64,000 nucleotides of DNA from Nocardia stercoris (GCF_003696265.1 NZ_RFFH01000005.1:124001-188000); one strand, 5' to 3'. Positions 42,491 to 51,636 are shown, counted from the stretch's first letter. A program made the numbers and translations. The notes: generated from the letters alone by a model not told the origin.

Positions 42491-43742
42491 GTCGGCCTCG
42501 CCGGCGGCGCCAGATCGGGCCGAGGTCGGTGGTTCGCAGGAATTCCGCTACTACGCGGGCGGATTCGGTGGTGTCGAAGTCGGCGGCGCGGACCTGGGCG
42601 GCGGCGGCGAGGCGGGTGCGCAGGGCGGGGTCCGCGATCAGGGTGTCGAGGGCGGCGGTGAGGTGGCCGGGGGAGCCTGCGGGGACCAGCAGGCCGTTCA
42701 CCTCCGGTTCGACGATCTCGGCCGGGCCGCCGGGGGCGGCGGCGATCACCGCGCAACCTGCGGCCATGCCCTCGACCACGACCTGGCCGAACGGTTCCGG
42801 CAGCGTCGAGCAGTGCACGAGGATGTCGGCGTCGCGCATCACGGCCGCCGGATCGTCGACGTGGCCGGTGAAGGTGACCGGCAGGGCCAGCTCGGTGGCC
42901 AGCTGCTCGAGTTCGGCGCGGTAGTCGTCTTCGTCGAAGAAGCTGCCGCCGGCCAGGATCACCCGGCGCGGGGCGGTCCGGGTTCGCGCGACGGCGCGCA
43001 GGAACAGGTCCTGGCCCTTCCACGGCGCCAGCCGGCCGACCAGCGCCACCACGGTGTCGTCCGGGGCGCGCTGTGGATCACGTTGGGACGCAACAGTTTC
43101 GAGTTCGACACCCGGGTAGGCGACCACCGCCGGGCGCCCGGCGGTGAGCAGCGTGGCCAGGGTGGCGCGGCTGTTGGCGATATAGCCGTCGGCCAGAACC
43201 CGGCCCAGGGCCCGCAGGATCCAAGTGAGCGGGCGGCCGAAATAGTCGGGGGCGATCCGGTCGTGCACCTGCCACAGCAGCGGGATCCGGGCGCGGCGGG
43301 CCGCGACCGCGCCCATCAGCAGGGTTTTCGTACTCTGTGCGACCAGCACCGATGCCTCCAGCTCCCGCGCGGTGGCGCCCAGCGCCCAGCCCACCCGCAG
43401 CAGGGTGAGGGCGCCCAGCACCAGACTGCGCACACCGGCCTTCGCAATGGTCATCGCGCGGCTGTCGAAATCGTTGCGGAGCAGCCGCGTCTCGAGACCA
43501 CGATCACGGGTGCGGGCGACCATCGGGCCGTCCTCGGTGTACACGACGGCGACGTCGTGATGCGCGCGCAGCGCGGTCGCCAGGCGCAGTGTCGCCAGTT
43601 CCGCACCCGAGGGCGCCGCGGTGTGCAGGACGAAGACCACCGCCCCACCCCGGTCAGCGGCCGGAGGCGGTAGCGCAGCGTGACCACGCAGGCCGTCCGG
43701 GGTGGGGCGCGAGGATTCAGTCCCGGTCCGGTCGGTGCTCAT
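42483..43742 (-). CDS. GT4-family glycosyltransferase
   Basis: The 419 residues follow the GT-B pattern: AVVFVLHTAAPSGAELATLR in the acceptor domain, LLWQVHDRIAPDYFG, then the donor-site VALVGRLAPWKGQDLFL and LPEPFGQVVVEGMAAGCAVI with the E-x7-E glutamates. The first 30 residues are a non-conserved Pro/Arg-rich leader. It overlaps the upstream glycosyltransferase by four bases (ATGA) and the flippase by eight, so the three genes are translationally coupled. Confidence 0.9.
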   Translation of the reverse strand: MSTDRTGTESSRPTPDGLRGHAALPPPAADRGGAVVFVLHTAAPSGAELATLRLATALRAHHDVAVVYTEDGPMVARTRDRGLETRLLRNDFDSRAMTIAKAGVRSLVLGALTLLRVGWALGATARELEASVLVAQSTKTLLMGAVAARRARIPLLWQVHDRIAPDYFGRPLTWILRALGRVLADGYIANSRATLATLLTAGRPAVVAYPGVELETVASQRDPQRAPDDTVVALVGRLAPWKGQDLFLRAVARTRTAPRRVILAGGSFFDEDDYRAELEQLATELALPVTFTGHVDDPAAVMRDADILVHCSTLPEPFGQVVVEGMAAGCAVIAAAPGGPAEIVEPEVNGLLVPAGSPGHLTAALDTLIADPALRTRLAAAAQVRAADFDTTESARVVAEFLRTTDLGPIWRRRRGRHD

Positions 43743-44821
43743 CCGGCCAGCTCCCGGTACAGCTCGAGGTGCCGCCGGGCCGCGGCGTCCCACGAGAAGG
43801 AGGCGGCGTGCTCCCGGCAGCGTTCGGCGCTGGGCACTTTGCCGTCGAGGGCGGCGATCAGTCGCTCGGCCAGCGCGTCCCGGTCCCCGGCGGGGACCAC
43901 GAGCGAGGTGTCCAGGCCGCGGACCGAATCCGGCAGGCCACCGCAGTCGGTGACGACGGGCGCCCGGCCGGCGGCCAGCGACGCGAGCGCGACCAGGCCG
44001 AATCCCTCCAAGGACCGGGTCGGAACGACGGTCAGAGTGGCCCGGCCGTAGAGCTCGGTGAGGGTGGCGTCGTCGACCCGGCCGGTGAATTCGACCGAGT
44101 CGAGCGCGGCCGCCTGCGTGCGCAGTTCGGCCTCGGCGGTGCCGGTGCCGACGATCGTGAGCCGGGTGCCGGGGTGCGCGGCGATCACCCGTGGCCACGC
44201 GTCCAGCAGCACGTCGATACCCATCCGGCGTTCCAGCCGGCGCACGCACAGCACGGTGCGGGGCGTGTCCTGCGGCGGGGGCGCGGAGTCGGGGAACTCG
44301 CTCAGGTCGACGCCGGGCGGGATGACCGTGATCCGCGCCGGGTCGATGCCGTAGTCGCCCGCGAGCAGGTCGCGGAAGTGCGTGGACAGCACCACGAATC
44401 GGTCGGCTCGCGCGTAACGCAGGCGTTCCACCAGGTATTTCGCGCGTACCGCGCGGGAACTCTCGCCCGCCTGCGCGCTCTCGGCCGCCCACGGTCCGTG
44501 GAAGTGCACCACCAGCGGCAGCTTTCCGCGCGCGCCCGCGGCGATCGGGCCGTAGAGGCAGAAATGGCGGTCGAGCACCGTGCCGGGCGTGAGTTCGCGA
44601 CGGTCGAGCAATGTGGTGCGCACCCGCCGCAGCGTGGATCCGCTCGCGGGACCCCACGACCCGCCGGCGCCGGCCGGTTCACCGAACGCCGACGCGGTCA
44701 CCTCGAGCCCGGAGCAGCCGGCCAGCGCGAGGTAGAGATCGGTGAAATAGCGATTGAGGCCGCCGGGGACAGCGGAAAACCATTCGGACCCGGTCATGTG
44801 CACCCGCAACGTCCCCACCAC
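43739..44821 (-). CDS. GT4-family glycosyltransferase (first gene of the EPS operon)
   Basis: A 360-residue GT-B enzyme. It starts with MTGSEWFSAVPGGLNRYFTD after a short leader, carries PLVVHFHGPWAAES, and has the donor-site pattern VLCVRRLERRMGIDVLLDAW and RSLEGFGLVALASLAAGRAP, where Glu residues of the E-x7-E motif are partly replaced. GTG at 44821 (or 44818), with GGGGAAG upstream, is preferred to the ATG at 44797. It is the promoter-proximal gene of the ten-gene operon, divergent from the pyruvyl transferase gene. Confidence 0.85.
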   Translation of the reverse strand: MVGTLRVHMTGSEWFSAVPGGLNRYFTDLYLALAGCSGLEVTASAFGEPAGAGGSWGPASGSTLRRVRTTLLDRRELTPGTVLDRHFCLYGPIAAGARGKLPLVVHFHGPWAAESAQAGESSRAVRAKYLVERLRYARADRFVVLSTHFRDLLAGDYGIDPARITVIPPGVDLSEFPDSAPPPQDTPRTVLCVRRLERRMGIDVLLDAWPRVIAAHPGTRLTIVGTGTAEAELRTQAAALDSVEFTGRVDDATLTELYGRATLTVVPTRSLEGFGLVALASLAAGRAPVVTDCGGLPDSVRGLDTSLVVPAGDRDALAERLIAALDGKVPSAERCREHAASFSWDAAARRHLELYRELAG

Positions 44822-45094
44822 CGTCGACTTCCCCAGGTCTGTCAAATTTCCGTTCCGCACACCGAGGCCGGAAGCCCTTGCCCGTATCAGTCTAGGCGAC
44901 CGCCCGGAGCGGGGTCGGACAACATCGGGCAATTCGGGAAAGCCCTGTTCGGAAGCTGGGCGGATGCTATCGGAGCTTGTGACGAATTCCGGGTGTAGCG
45001 AACGGGTTCGAGCGTGCGATAGATTCGCCGTGACGGATCTGCATTCCGAGAACCCGGTGACGAGCGCACCCGCCGGATCGGACTGGACGGGGGC

Positions 45095-46408
45095 GTGGTG
45101 ACGAATTCGGGTTCGGGCATGCGAATTCTGGTCGAGAACGGCGAGTACTGGCTGCGCAATCGCGGCGATATCGCCATGCTCTCGGTCACCGTGGCCCGGT
45201 TGCGGGCGCGCTGGCCGCATGCCCGCATCGGCGTACTCACCGACCAGCCGCGGGTTTTGCGGGCGCTGTTGCCCGAGGCCGAGCCGATCGGTGCCGCGAC
45301 CGGTGGTGACTGGCCGGCCGTGCCGGGCGGGCATCCGGTCGCCGATCGCGCGGCCCTGCTGTGGCGCGCCTGGACCGACGGCCCGAAGACCCGGTTGCGG
45401 GCCGTGCGGAACCGATTGCGTCCGCCCGCCACGGAATCCGGCGAACCCGCGCAGCCGGCGGTCCCGGCCGCCGCCGCCACCGCGTCGCTGGTGGTCGCCC
45501 AGGGCGGCGGTTACATGACCGATGTCGACCGCTACCAAGCACATCGGGCCCTGAGTCTGCTGGAATTCGCGGGCCGCCGCGGGATCGCGACCGCCATGAC
45601 CGGACAGGGATTCGGGCCGCTGACCTCGCCCGATCTCGTCGCGCGCGCGGCGGCGGTGCTGCCGGGGGTCGGGTTCATCGGCTTGCGCGAGGGCCGCCGC
45701 GGCCCGGCCCTGCTCGACGCGGCCGGTGTCGATGCCGCGAACGTCCTGGTCACCGGGGACGACGCGATCGAGGCCGCCTACGACGTGCGCCGGCCGGGAC
45801 CGGGCACCGATCTCGGGATCTGCCTGCGGGTGGCCGATTACGCGCCGGTGAGCGACGGCGCGCGGGAAGTGCTCGGCGCGGTGGTGCGGGAGCAGGCCGC
45901 GGTCGCGGGTGCGGCGCTGACTCCGCTGATCATCTCCGAATACGACTCCGAGGACCGGCGCTGCACCCTGCCGCTGCTGGCCGGGGCCCGGCGCACCCGC
46001 CGCCCGGTCGCCCGGGCGGGCACCGCCGCCGATGTCGCCCGCCAGGTCGGCGGTTGCCGGGTCATCGTGACCAGCGCCTATCACCTGGCGGTTTTCGCGC
46101 TGTCGCAAGGTGTTCCGGCGATCGGCATCACGGCCTCGGAGTACTACGACGACAAGTTCTACGGCTTGGCCGAGATGTTCGGCACACCCGACGCGCCCGG
46201 TCTGCGGATCGTGCACCTCGACGATCCGAACCTGCGCGACAGCCTGACCGCCGCGGTGGTCGAACTGTGGGCCGGCGCCGACGATCTGCGAGAACCGTTG
46301 CAGGCGGCCGCGCTTCGCCAGATCGAGGCGTCGCGGGCGGGATTCGACCGGGTCTTCGGGCTCGTGGACGGCGACTCGGCCGGAGTCGGCGCACGGCACG
46401 GTGAATGA
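45095..46408 (+). CDS. Polysaccharide pyruvyl transferase
   Basis: The 437 residues match the WcaK/CsaB family, which transfers pyruvate from PEP to make ketal-linked pyruvate on sugars. Landmarks are ENGEYWLRNRGDIAMLSVTV, VVAQGGGYMTDVDRYQ, GFIGLREGRRGPALLDAAGV and the C-terminal VTSAYHLAVFALSQGVPAIGI with its conserved His. It would give the polymer negative charge. Adjacent GTG codons at 45095 and 45098 follow a G-rich ribosome binding site; ATG at 45119 is an alternative. Confidence 0.88.
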   Translation: MVTNSGSGMRILVENGEYWLRNRGDIAMLSVTVARLRARWPHARIGVLTDQPRVLRALLPEAEPIGAATGGDWPAVPGGHPVADRAALLWRAWTDGPKTRLRAVRNRLRPPATESGEPAQPAVPAAAATASLVVAQGGGYMTDVDRYQAHRALSLLEFAGRRGIATAMTGQGFGPLTSPDLVARAAAVLPGVGFIGLREGRRGPALLDAAGVDAANVLVTGDDAIEAAYDVRRPGPGTDLGICLRVADYAPVSDGAREVLGAVVREQAAVAGAALTPLIISEYDSEDRRCTLPLLAGARRTRRPVARAGTAADVARQVGGCRVIVTSAYHLAVFALSQGVPAIGITASEYYDDKFYGLAEMFGTPDAPGLRIVHLDDPNLRDSLTAAVVELWAGADDLREPLQAAALRQIEASRAGFDRVFGLVDGDSAGVGARHGE

Positions 46409-46436
46409 CCGTGTCCCAGACTATGGAGAGGAAGCG

Positions 46437-47282
46437 ATGACCGGGTCCGGCATGACGTTGTCGATTTGTGTGCCCGCCTACAACGCGGCGCGCACACTGG
46501 AGACGACCGTGCGCTCGATTCTGGCGCAGGACATGGACTTCGAGCTGATGATCCTGGACAACGCCAGCACCGACGGCACCGGCGAGATCGCGGCCTCGTT
46601 CGACGATCCGCGGGTCCGGGTGGCGCGCAACGACCGGGTGCTGCCGATCGGCGCGAACTGGAACCGCGTGGTGGAGTTGTCCACCGGTGACCTGATCAAG
46701 ATCGTGTGCGCGGACGACATCCTGCTGCCGGGCGCGCTGGTACAGCAGCTGCGGGTCATGGCCGACAGCCGGATCGCGATCTCCGCCACCAAGTTCCAGG
46801 TCATCGACGAGCGGGACGAGATCGAGGAGTCCGGCCTGGGCCTGCCCGGGCTGGTCGGGCAGTGGCCGGCCGACGTGCTGTTGCGCACGATCGTGCGGCG
46901 CGGGCCCGCCGATTTCGGTCCCACCGCGGCGGCCATGTTCCGGCGCTCGGACTTCGACCGGGTCGGCGGCTTCCGCGGCGATCTGGTGTTCCCGATGGAC
47001 GTGGACCTGTTCGCGCGCGTCTGCGTGCCCGGCGGCTACTTCTTCGGAATCCCCGAAGACCTTGCGGCCTGGCGGAATTCGTCGTTCAACCTGTGCAGCA
47101 GCACCTCGACGGTGTCGAAGCTCACCGAGATGGCCCGCTTCCACCACCGGATGGGCCGGGAGTATCCCGAGCTGGTCGGCCGGGCCGATGTGCTGCGCGG
47201 CGACGCCCGGCTGGCCGGGCAGGCCGCGGAACGAGTTCGGGTCCGTGCGACCGCCCTGGTGGGCGGCCGCACGGACCTGTAG
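46437..47282 (+). CDS. GT2-family glycosyltransferase
   Basis: 281 residues with the GT-A fold: LSICVPAYNAARTLETTVRS, LMILDNASTDGTGEIAASFD, and the metal site CADDILLPGAL (Asp-Asp in place of DxD). FDRVGGFRGDLVFPMDVDLF is the acceptor-side block with the ED-like motif. It is an inverting transferase. ATG at 46437 is preceded by GGAGAGGAAGC, 28 bp after the pyruvyl transferase stop, so the two form an operon. Confidence 0.9.
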   Translation: MTGSGMTLSICVPAYNAARTLETTVRSILAQDMDFELMILDNASTDGTGEIAASFDDPRVRVARNDRVLPIGANWNRVVELSTGDLIKIVCADDILLPGALVQQLRVMADSRIAISATKFQVIDERDEIEESGLGLPGLVGQWPADVLLRTIVRRGPADFGPTAAAMFRRSDFDRVGGFRGDLVFPMDVDLFARVCVPGGYFFGIPEDLAAWRNSSFNLCSSTSTVSKLTEMARFHHRMGREYPELVGRADVLRGDARLAGQAAERVRVRATALVGGRTDL

Positions 47283-47296
47283 TCCGCGTTCGGAAC

Positions 47297-47932
47297 TCAG
47301 ATGGTCCAGGGCTGGCCGTAGGTGACGACCGTGTCGCCCTCGGCGCTCACGATCCGCACGAAGGGCCGGATGTGGGTGGGGCCCAGGACGCCGGTGACGG
47401 TGCCGTGGAAGCCCTGCATCCGCAGGAAGCCGTCGGCGCCGCTCACGTCGCCGCCGGTGGCCTCGATGGTCTGGATGCCCGGACCGAAGCCCACGCTGAT
47501 GTCGATCCCGGCCTGCGGGATCAGGTCGGTGAACGTGGGGCCGAACTCGCCGGTGCCCCAGGTCGGACCGATGTTCAGACCCGGGGTGCTGTAGGAGAAG
47601 CGCAGCTTGCCGTCCAACGTCGCCAGGTAGCCGACCTCGTAGCCCATCGTGATGTGGCCGTGCCAGTTGTCGGCGTCCGGGCCGTCGATGTGGTAGGACG
47701 CGGTGCCGCTGTGGAACCACTCCCGGGTGAGCGGGCTACCGTCCAGCGGTGGCACGAAGTTGATCTGCGTGTCGGACTCGATCGCGTTGACGGTGCGGCT
47801 GTGCTGGTCGACGATGTTCGCCGTGGCGTCGACATCGGCGGCCGCGGTACCGGCGGCAACCGAGAGTGCGATCGAGGCAAGGGCAGTCGCCACCGTCGCG
47901 CGAGAAAACCCGCGCGTTGGAGTGTTGCTCAT
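47297..47932 (-). CDS. MspA-family porin
   Basis: A signal peptide (ATALASIALSVAAGTAAA) ends near residue 32. The mature 180 residues match MspA-like octameric channels of the mycolic acid outer membrane: REWFHSGTASYHIDG, WHGHITMGYEVGYLATLDG and a C-terminal beta region ending VSAEGDTVVTYGQPW. It allows diffusion of hydrophilic solutes across the mycomembrane and is strong evidence for a mycolate-containing host. It is convergent with the GT2 gene (14-bp gap). Confidence 0.92.
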   Translation of the reverse strand: MSNTPTRGFSRATVATALASIALSVAAGTAAADVDATANIVDQHSRTVNAIESDTQINFVPPLDGSPLTREWFHSGTASYHIDGPDADNWHGHITMGYEVGYLATLDGKLRFSYSTPGLNIGPTWGTGEFGPTFTDLIPQAGIDISVGFGPGIQTIEATGGDVSGADGFLRMQGFHGTVTGVLGPTHIRPFVRIVSAEGDTVVTYGQPWTI

Positions 47933-48103
47933 CTATTCACCTGTTTCCCTCATCAGATTGGTGCGTCGTACTCGGGTGAAGCGTTGTCGAACAAAGGCAG
48001 CCGCGGGTTATCACGACGTTATGATTCGTTGACTTTCCCCCCGCGTCGATACGAGACCTACCAACGGCCCGAGTAGCAGAGTAATGCTCGGGAGGTCTTC
48101 GCG

Positions 48104-49201
48104 CTACCGCTCCGGAAACCGAAATTCGGCCGCCCACTTGCCATTCAGAGCCGGATAGGCGGACCGCACCTCGTCGAGCAGGTCGGGCACGGTGAGGAGC
48201 ACGCGATCGGGGTTCGCGGCGACCAATTGCTCGGGTGTGATGATCGGAATATCGGTGCCCGGCATGCGTCGTCCGTGCTTGCCCGGCGACGCGTCGGCAA
48301 CCCCCGCCAGCAATTCCCGATCCAGCCCGGCGCGGGCGAACAGCGCCACGGCCCGGGAAGCGGCGCCGTAGGCGTAGCTGCGCTGCCCGCGCGCGGCCGC
48401 CTCGGCCAGCCCGGCGCGCAGTTCCCGGACCTGCCGATCGGCCTCCTGCTGGAGCGTGGCGGTGCCCGCCACCGTGGTGAACGGGTTCTCCAGTGCCAGT
48501 AGACGATCCAGGTCGCTGTCAGGCCGGGCCGGTGCGGTGGAGTGGACCGCGGCCACCAGGACCGTGCCGCCGTAGAGGTCGAATTCCCAGGCCCGTACGA
48601 CCCGCATCCCGGCGCCGGCCAGCATCCGGCGCAGCACCGGCAGCGTGTAGTACGCGAAGTGCCCGTGCCGCAACGCATTCCACTGACCCTGCGCGACGAT
48701 CGTACGCAGCGAGTGGAACTGCAGCAGCAACACCCCGCCGGGGCGGGTGGCGGCCGCGCGGGCGGCCACGGCCGCCGCCTGATCCGGTTCGTGCATCATG
48801 CCGAAGCTGTCCAGAACCACGTCCGCGGCCGCGTCGGCGGTCTCGCGGTAGCCGCGCTCGGTCAACAGCGGGATCCAGGTGCCGCCGTGCGGGCTGCCGA
48901 ACTCGCGGACGGTACCGCCCGGCAGCCACCCGGCCGCGGCGACCCGGGCCACGGCGTCGGCGGCCTGGTCGCGCAGCGCGCGGGGTTCGACGCCGCGGGG
49001 TTCGTCGGCGACGGTGTCGTCGTCGGCCAGCTGGGCGAGACCGCAGCCGCCGCACAGATCCATGGCCAGGTCGTGCGCCTGGTCGGTCACCGGATCGTCT
49101 TCGGCCGGAAAGTGATCGGCCGCGGGCATGGCGCCGAGGTCGAGGATGCGAGTCAGGTCGGTGCCACCGCAGGCGCGGCAGCCGCGGGCCGGCTCGGTCA
49201 T
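48104..49201 (-). CDS. C-methyltransferase-like protein with degenerate SAM motif
   Basis: 365 residues with the architecture of sugar C-methyltransferases (TylCIII/NovU type). An N-terminal zinc site (Cys8, Cys11, Cys50, Cys53 in CRAC and CGGC) leads into a methyltransferase-like domain and a C-terminal domain with YAYGAASRAVALFARAG. The SAM motif I, usually EIGxNDG, reads REFGSPHGGTW, and the catalytic YHEH loop reads RHGHFAYYT. Activity may be altered or lost. GGGAGA lies six bases upstream of ATG. It is divergent from rfbC. Confidence 0.75.
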   Translation of the reverse strand: MTEPARGCRACGGTDLTRILDLGAMPAADHFPAEDDPVTDQAHDLAMDLCGGCGLAQLADDDTVADEPRGVEPRALRDQAADAVARVAAAGWLPGGTVREFGSPHGGTWIPLLTERGYRETADAAADVVLDSFGMMHEPDQAAAVAARAAATRPGGVLLLQFHSLRTIVAQGQWNALRHGHFAYYTLPVLRRMLAGAGMRVVRAWEFDLYGGTVLVAAVHSTAPARPDSDLDRLLALENPFTTVAGTATLQQEADRQVRELRAGLAEAAARGQRSYAYGAASRAVALFARAGLDRELLAGVADASPGKHGRRMPGTDIPIITPEQLVAANPDRVLLTVPDLLDEVRSAYPALNGKWAAEFRFPER

Positions 49202-49254
49202 CGGAAATCTCCCGTGGGTGCGACGGTGGCGGCCCGGCGTGACAGCATGGACCG

Positions 49255-49815
49255 GTGCGTATCGAGGCGGCCGAATTGGCCGATGTGCTGGTGCTGACAC
49301 CCGAACCGTTCCGGGACGAGCGCGGCCTGTTCACCAGGACGTTCGACGCGGCCGAGTTCGACAGCTACGTGGGCGAACCGGGCCGGGCGGCGAGCTTCCT
49401 GCAGGACTCGCAGTCGCGGTCGGTGCGCGGCGTGGTGCGGGGCATGCACGGCCGCGGCGGGCGCGGTGAGGCGAAGCTGGTGCGGTGCGCGCACGGTGCG
49501 GTGCACGACGTGCTCGTCGACATCCGCCCGGATTCGCCCACGTTCGGCAAGCAGCAGGCGTTCCGGCTCGACGACGAGGACTTCCGGCACCTGTACGTGC
49601 CACCGGGGTTCCTGCACGGCTTCCAGGCGCTCAGCGAGGTCGCCGACGTGTGCTACCGGATCGACCGGCCGCACGATCCCGCCGAGGATCTCGCTGTGGC
49701 ACACGACGATCCGGAGCTGGGGATCGTGTGGCCGCAGCCGGTGACGATCATGTCGGGCCGGGACCGGGCGGCCGGGAGCTGGGCGCAGTTGTGCGCGGCG
49801 CTCGGGGTCGGCTGA
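49255..49815 (+). CDS. dTDP-4-dehydrorhamnose 3,5-epimerase family (RfbC-like)
   Basis: A 186-residue cupin. DSQSRSVRGVVRGMHGRGG holds the catalytic His region (family consensus RGLHYQ), VHDVLVDIRPDSPTFGK follows, and HLYVPPGFLHGFQALSEVAD is the C-terminal signature. Replacement of the usual HYQ by HGR suggests a substrate other than dTDP-4-keto-6-deoxyglucose. It epimerises carbons 3 and/or 5 of a 4-keto sugar nucleotide. The start codon is GTG. Confidence 0.85.
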   Translation: MRIEAAELADVLVLTPEPFRDERGLFTRTFDAAEFDSYVGEPGRAASFLQDSQSRSVRGVVRGMHGRGGRGEAKLVRCAHGAVHDVLVDIRPDSPTFGKQQAFRLDDEDFRHLYVPPGFLHGFQALSEVADVCYRIDRPHDPAEDLAVAHDDPELGIVWPQPVTIMSGRDRAAGSWAQLCAALGVG

Positions 49816-49892
49816 GTCCGAATCTGATTGGCCCGCAACTGGAGTCGCCGCTGAGCCGGGCCCGCCGGGACGGATCGAGCCAGCAGAGCAGA

Positions 49893-49933
49893 ACCGGCCC
49901 GAACCCGCACCGCGGCGGTGCCGGCGGGCCGGT
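49893..49933. terminator. Bidirectional hairpin between convergent genes
   Basis: Outer arms ACCGGCCCG (49893-49901) and CGGGCCGGT (49925-49933) enclose inner arms GCACCG (49907-49912) and CGGTGC (49916-49921). The structure fills the gap between rfbC and the convergent SDR epimerase gene. Confidence 0.6.
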
Positions 49934-49945
49934 CCGAATTCCCGG

Positions 49946-50977
49946 TCAGGCACCGACCGGGACGCGGCGCAGCTCGCCGTCCAGCGCGCCGTCCGCGGTG
50001 AGCGCCTTCAGCCGGGCCAGGCGGGTGAAGCGGTCGGTGAAGTCCTCGGTGGTGAGGCCGCGCGCGGTGTACTCCCGGAACAGCTCGGCGGCGCCGGCGG
50101 CCACCGTCCACTTCGCCTGGAAGCCGAGTTCGGTTCGGGCCCTTGAGAAGTCGACTCGGTACGAGCGCGGGTCGGCCCCGGTCTCGCCGGTGATGAGCAG
50201 CGCCGACCCGGGGACGGTGGCGACCACGTCGGCGGCGATATCGGCCACCGTGAGGTTGTTGGCCTCGTCGCCGATGTTGTAGGCGCGCGCCGAGACCACC
50301 TCGGCGGGCGCGGTCAGGCAGACGGCGAACGCCTCGGCGATGTCGAGGGCGTGCACCAGCGGACGCCACGGGGTGCCGTCGGAGAGCACCTTCACCTGAC
50401 CGGTCAGCACCGCGTGGCCGACCAGATTGTTGAGCACGATGTCGGCCCGCAGCCGGGGGGAGAAGCCGAACGCGGTCGCGTTGCGCAGGAACACCGGGGT
50501 GAAGCTCGCGTCGGCCATGGCGGCGAGGTCGCCCTCGACGCGCACCTTGCTCTCCGCGTAGGGGGTCAGCGGGTTCATCGGCGCGTCCTCGCCGACCAGC
50601 CCCTCGCCCGCGGCGCCGTACACCGAGCAGGTCGAGGCGTACAGGAACCGTTGCACGCCTGCCTGTTTGGCGAGTTCGGCCAGCCGGACCGAGGCGTGGT
50701 AGTTGATGTCGTAGGTGATCTGCGGGGCGAGGGCGCCCAGCGGGTCGTTCGAAAGCGCGGCCAGGTGGATGACGGCGTCGAAGCCGGCCAGCTGGTCGGC
50801 GGTCACGGTGCGCAGATCGACGTCGAGCGCGGGCGGTTCGGCGGCGGGCAGCTCCCCGAGGACGCAGTCGGCGTAGTAGCCGATGTCGAGGCCGGTGACC
50901 TCGTGGCCGGCCGCGGTGAGCAACGGCACCATGACCGTGCCGAGATAACCCTGATGCCCGGTGACGAGCACGCGCAT
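49946..50977 (-). CDS. NAD-dependent sugar-nucleotide epimerase/dehydratase (extended SDR)
   Basis: 343 residues. The Rossmann motif is VTGHQGYLG (6-14, GxxGxxG) and the catalytic site is SVYGAAGE with the YAESK tetrad (Tyr and Lys) about 13 residues later. The substrate loop is RNATAFGFSPRLRADI. Members next to RfbF-like and C-methyltransferase genes reduce or epimerise branched keto sugars. GGAGG is placed nine bases before the ATG at 50977; a second ATG at 50983 is closer. It overlaps the PIG-L stop region. Confidence 0.87.
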   Translation of the reverse strand: MRVLVTGHQGYLGTVMVPLLTAAGHEVTGLDIGYYADCVLGELPAAEPPALDVDLRTVTADQLAGFDAVIHLAALSNDPLGALAPQITYDINYHASVRLAELAKQAGVQRFLYASTCSVYGAAGEGLVGEDAPMNPLTPYAESKVRVEGDLAAMADASFTPVFLRNATAFGFSPRLRADIVLNNLVGHAVLTGQVKVLSDGTPWRPLVHALDIAEAFAVCLTAPAEVVSARAYNIGDEANNLTVADIAADVVATVPGSALLITGETGADPRSYRVDFSRARTELGFQAKWTVAAGAAELFREYTARGLTTEDFTDRFTRLARLKALTADGALDGELRRVPVGA

Positions 50978-50979
50978 GG

Positions 50980-51636
50980 TCATACACCTCCGAAAGTCAT
51001 TGCGGCCTTGGCGATCACGAAGGCCTCTGCGTAGCGGGACTTGCACTGGACACCGCGCACGCGGGCGAGGCCCAGGAAGGCTTCCTCGTCGAACCAGTCC
51101 CGGTCGTGCTGCGACGGGTAGGCCGCGAAGAGCAGTTCCACCTTGCGCGCGGCGATCGCCGGCGACAGCGGACAGAACAGGGTCGGGCGGGGAGTGTCGG
51201 TCTCCCACTTGAGGATCTCGTACCCGAGCACCATGTGGTCGCGGAACTCGGTGGGGACCAGTTCGGCCAGCAGCCGGTGATCCTGGTGCGCGTCACCGGG
51301 TTGCGGCGCGAAGACCAGGTCGGGTTCGCAGCCGCGGCGCAGTTCGCCGAGCGCGGCCTTGACCGCCGCCCAGTGCGCCGGGGTCCGGCCGTCCGGCAGC
51401 TCGAGCACCGTGAGCTCGAGATCCGCACCGGGACAGAATGATTCGAGCGCCTTGCCTTCCTCGTCGGCGCGCGCGGTACCGCCGCCGGAGAGCACCAGCG
51501 CCCGCACGCGCAGGCCCGGGTACGCGGCGGCCAGGCTCAGCAGCGTGCCGCCGGCGCCGATCGCGATATCGTCGCAATGCGCTGCGAGCAGCGCGATTTC
51601 GCGGATCTCGCCCCCGGCCGGTGCCAGGGTCAGCAC
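50980..51636 (-). CDS. PIG-L-family deacetylase
   Basis: A 218-residue zinc-dependent N-deacetylase fold. AAHCDDIAIGAGGTL corresponds to the AHPDDE motif with Cys in place of Pro, and PGDAHQDHRL contains the C-terminal metal/catalytic His. PIG-L enzymes remove acetyl from GlcNAc-type sugars. The GTG at 51636 overlaps the stop of the cytidylyltransferase gene; its own stop overlaps the epimerase start. Position inside the sugar module suggests deacetylation of an amino sugar nucleotide. Confidence 0.87.
   Translation of the reverse strand: MLTLAPAGGEIREIALLAAHCDDIAIGAGGTLLSLAAAYPGLRVRALVLSGGGTARADEEGKALESFCPGADLELTVLELPDGRTPAHWAAVKAALGELRRGCEPDLVFAPQPGDAHQDHRLLAELVPTEFRDHMVLGYEILKWETDTPRPTLFCPLSPAIAARKVELLFAAYPSQHDRDWFDEEAFLGLARVRGVQCKSRYAEAFVIAKAAMTFGGV

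Noticed and set aside
48021..48050. C-rich run resembling the actinobacterial 6C RNA
   Set aside because: Only one CCCCCC run is present and the second stem-loop of the 6C motif is missing.
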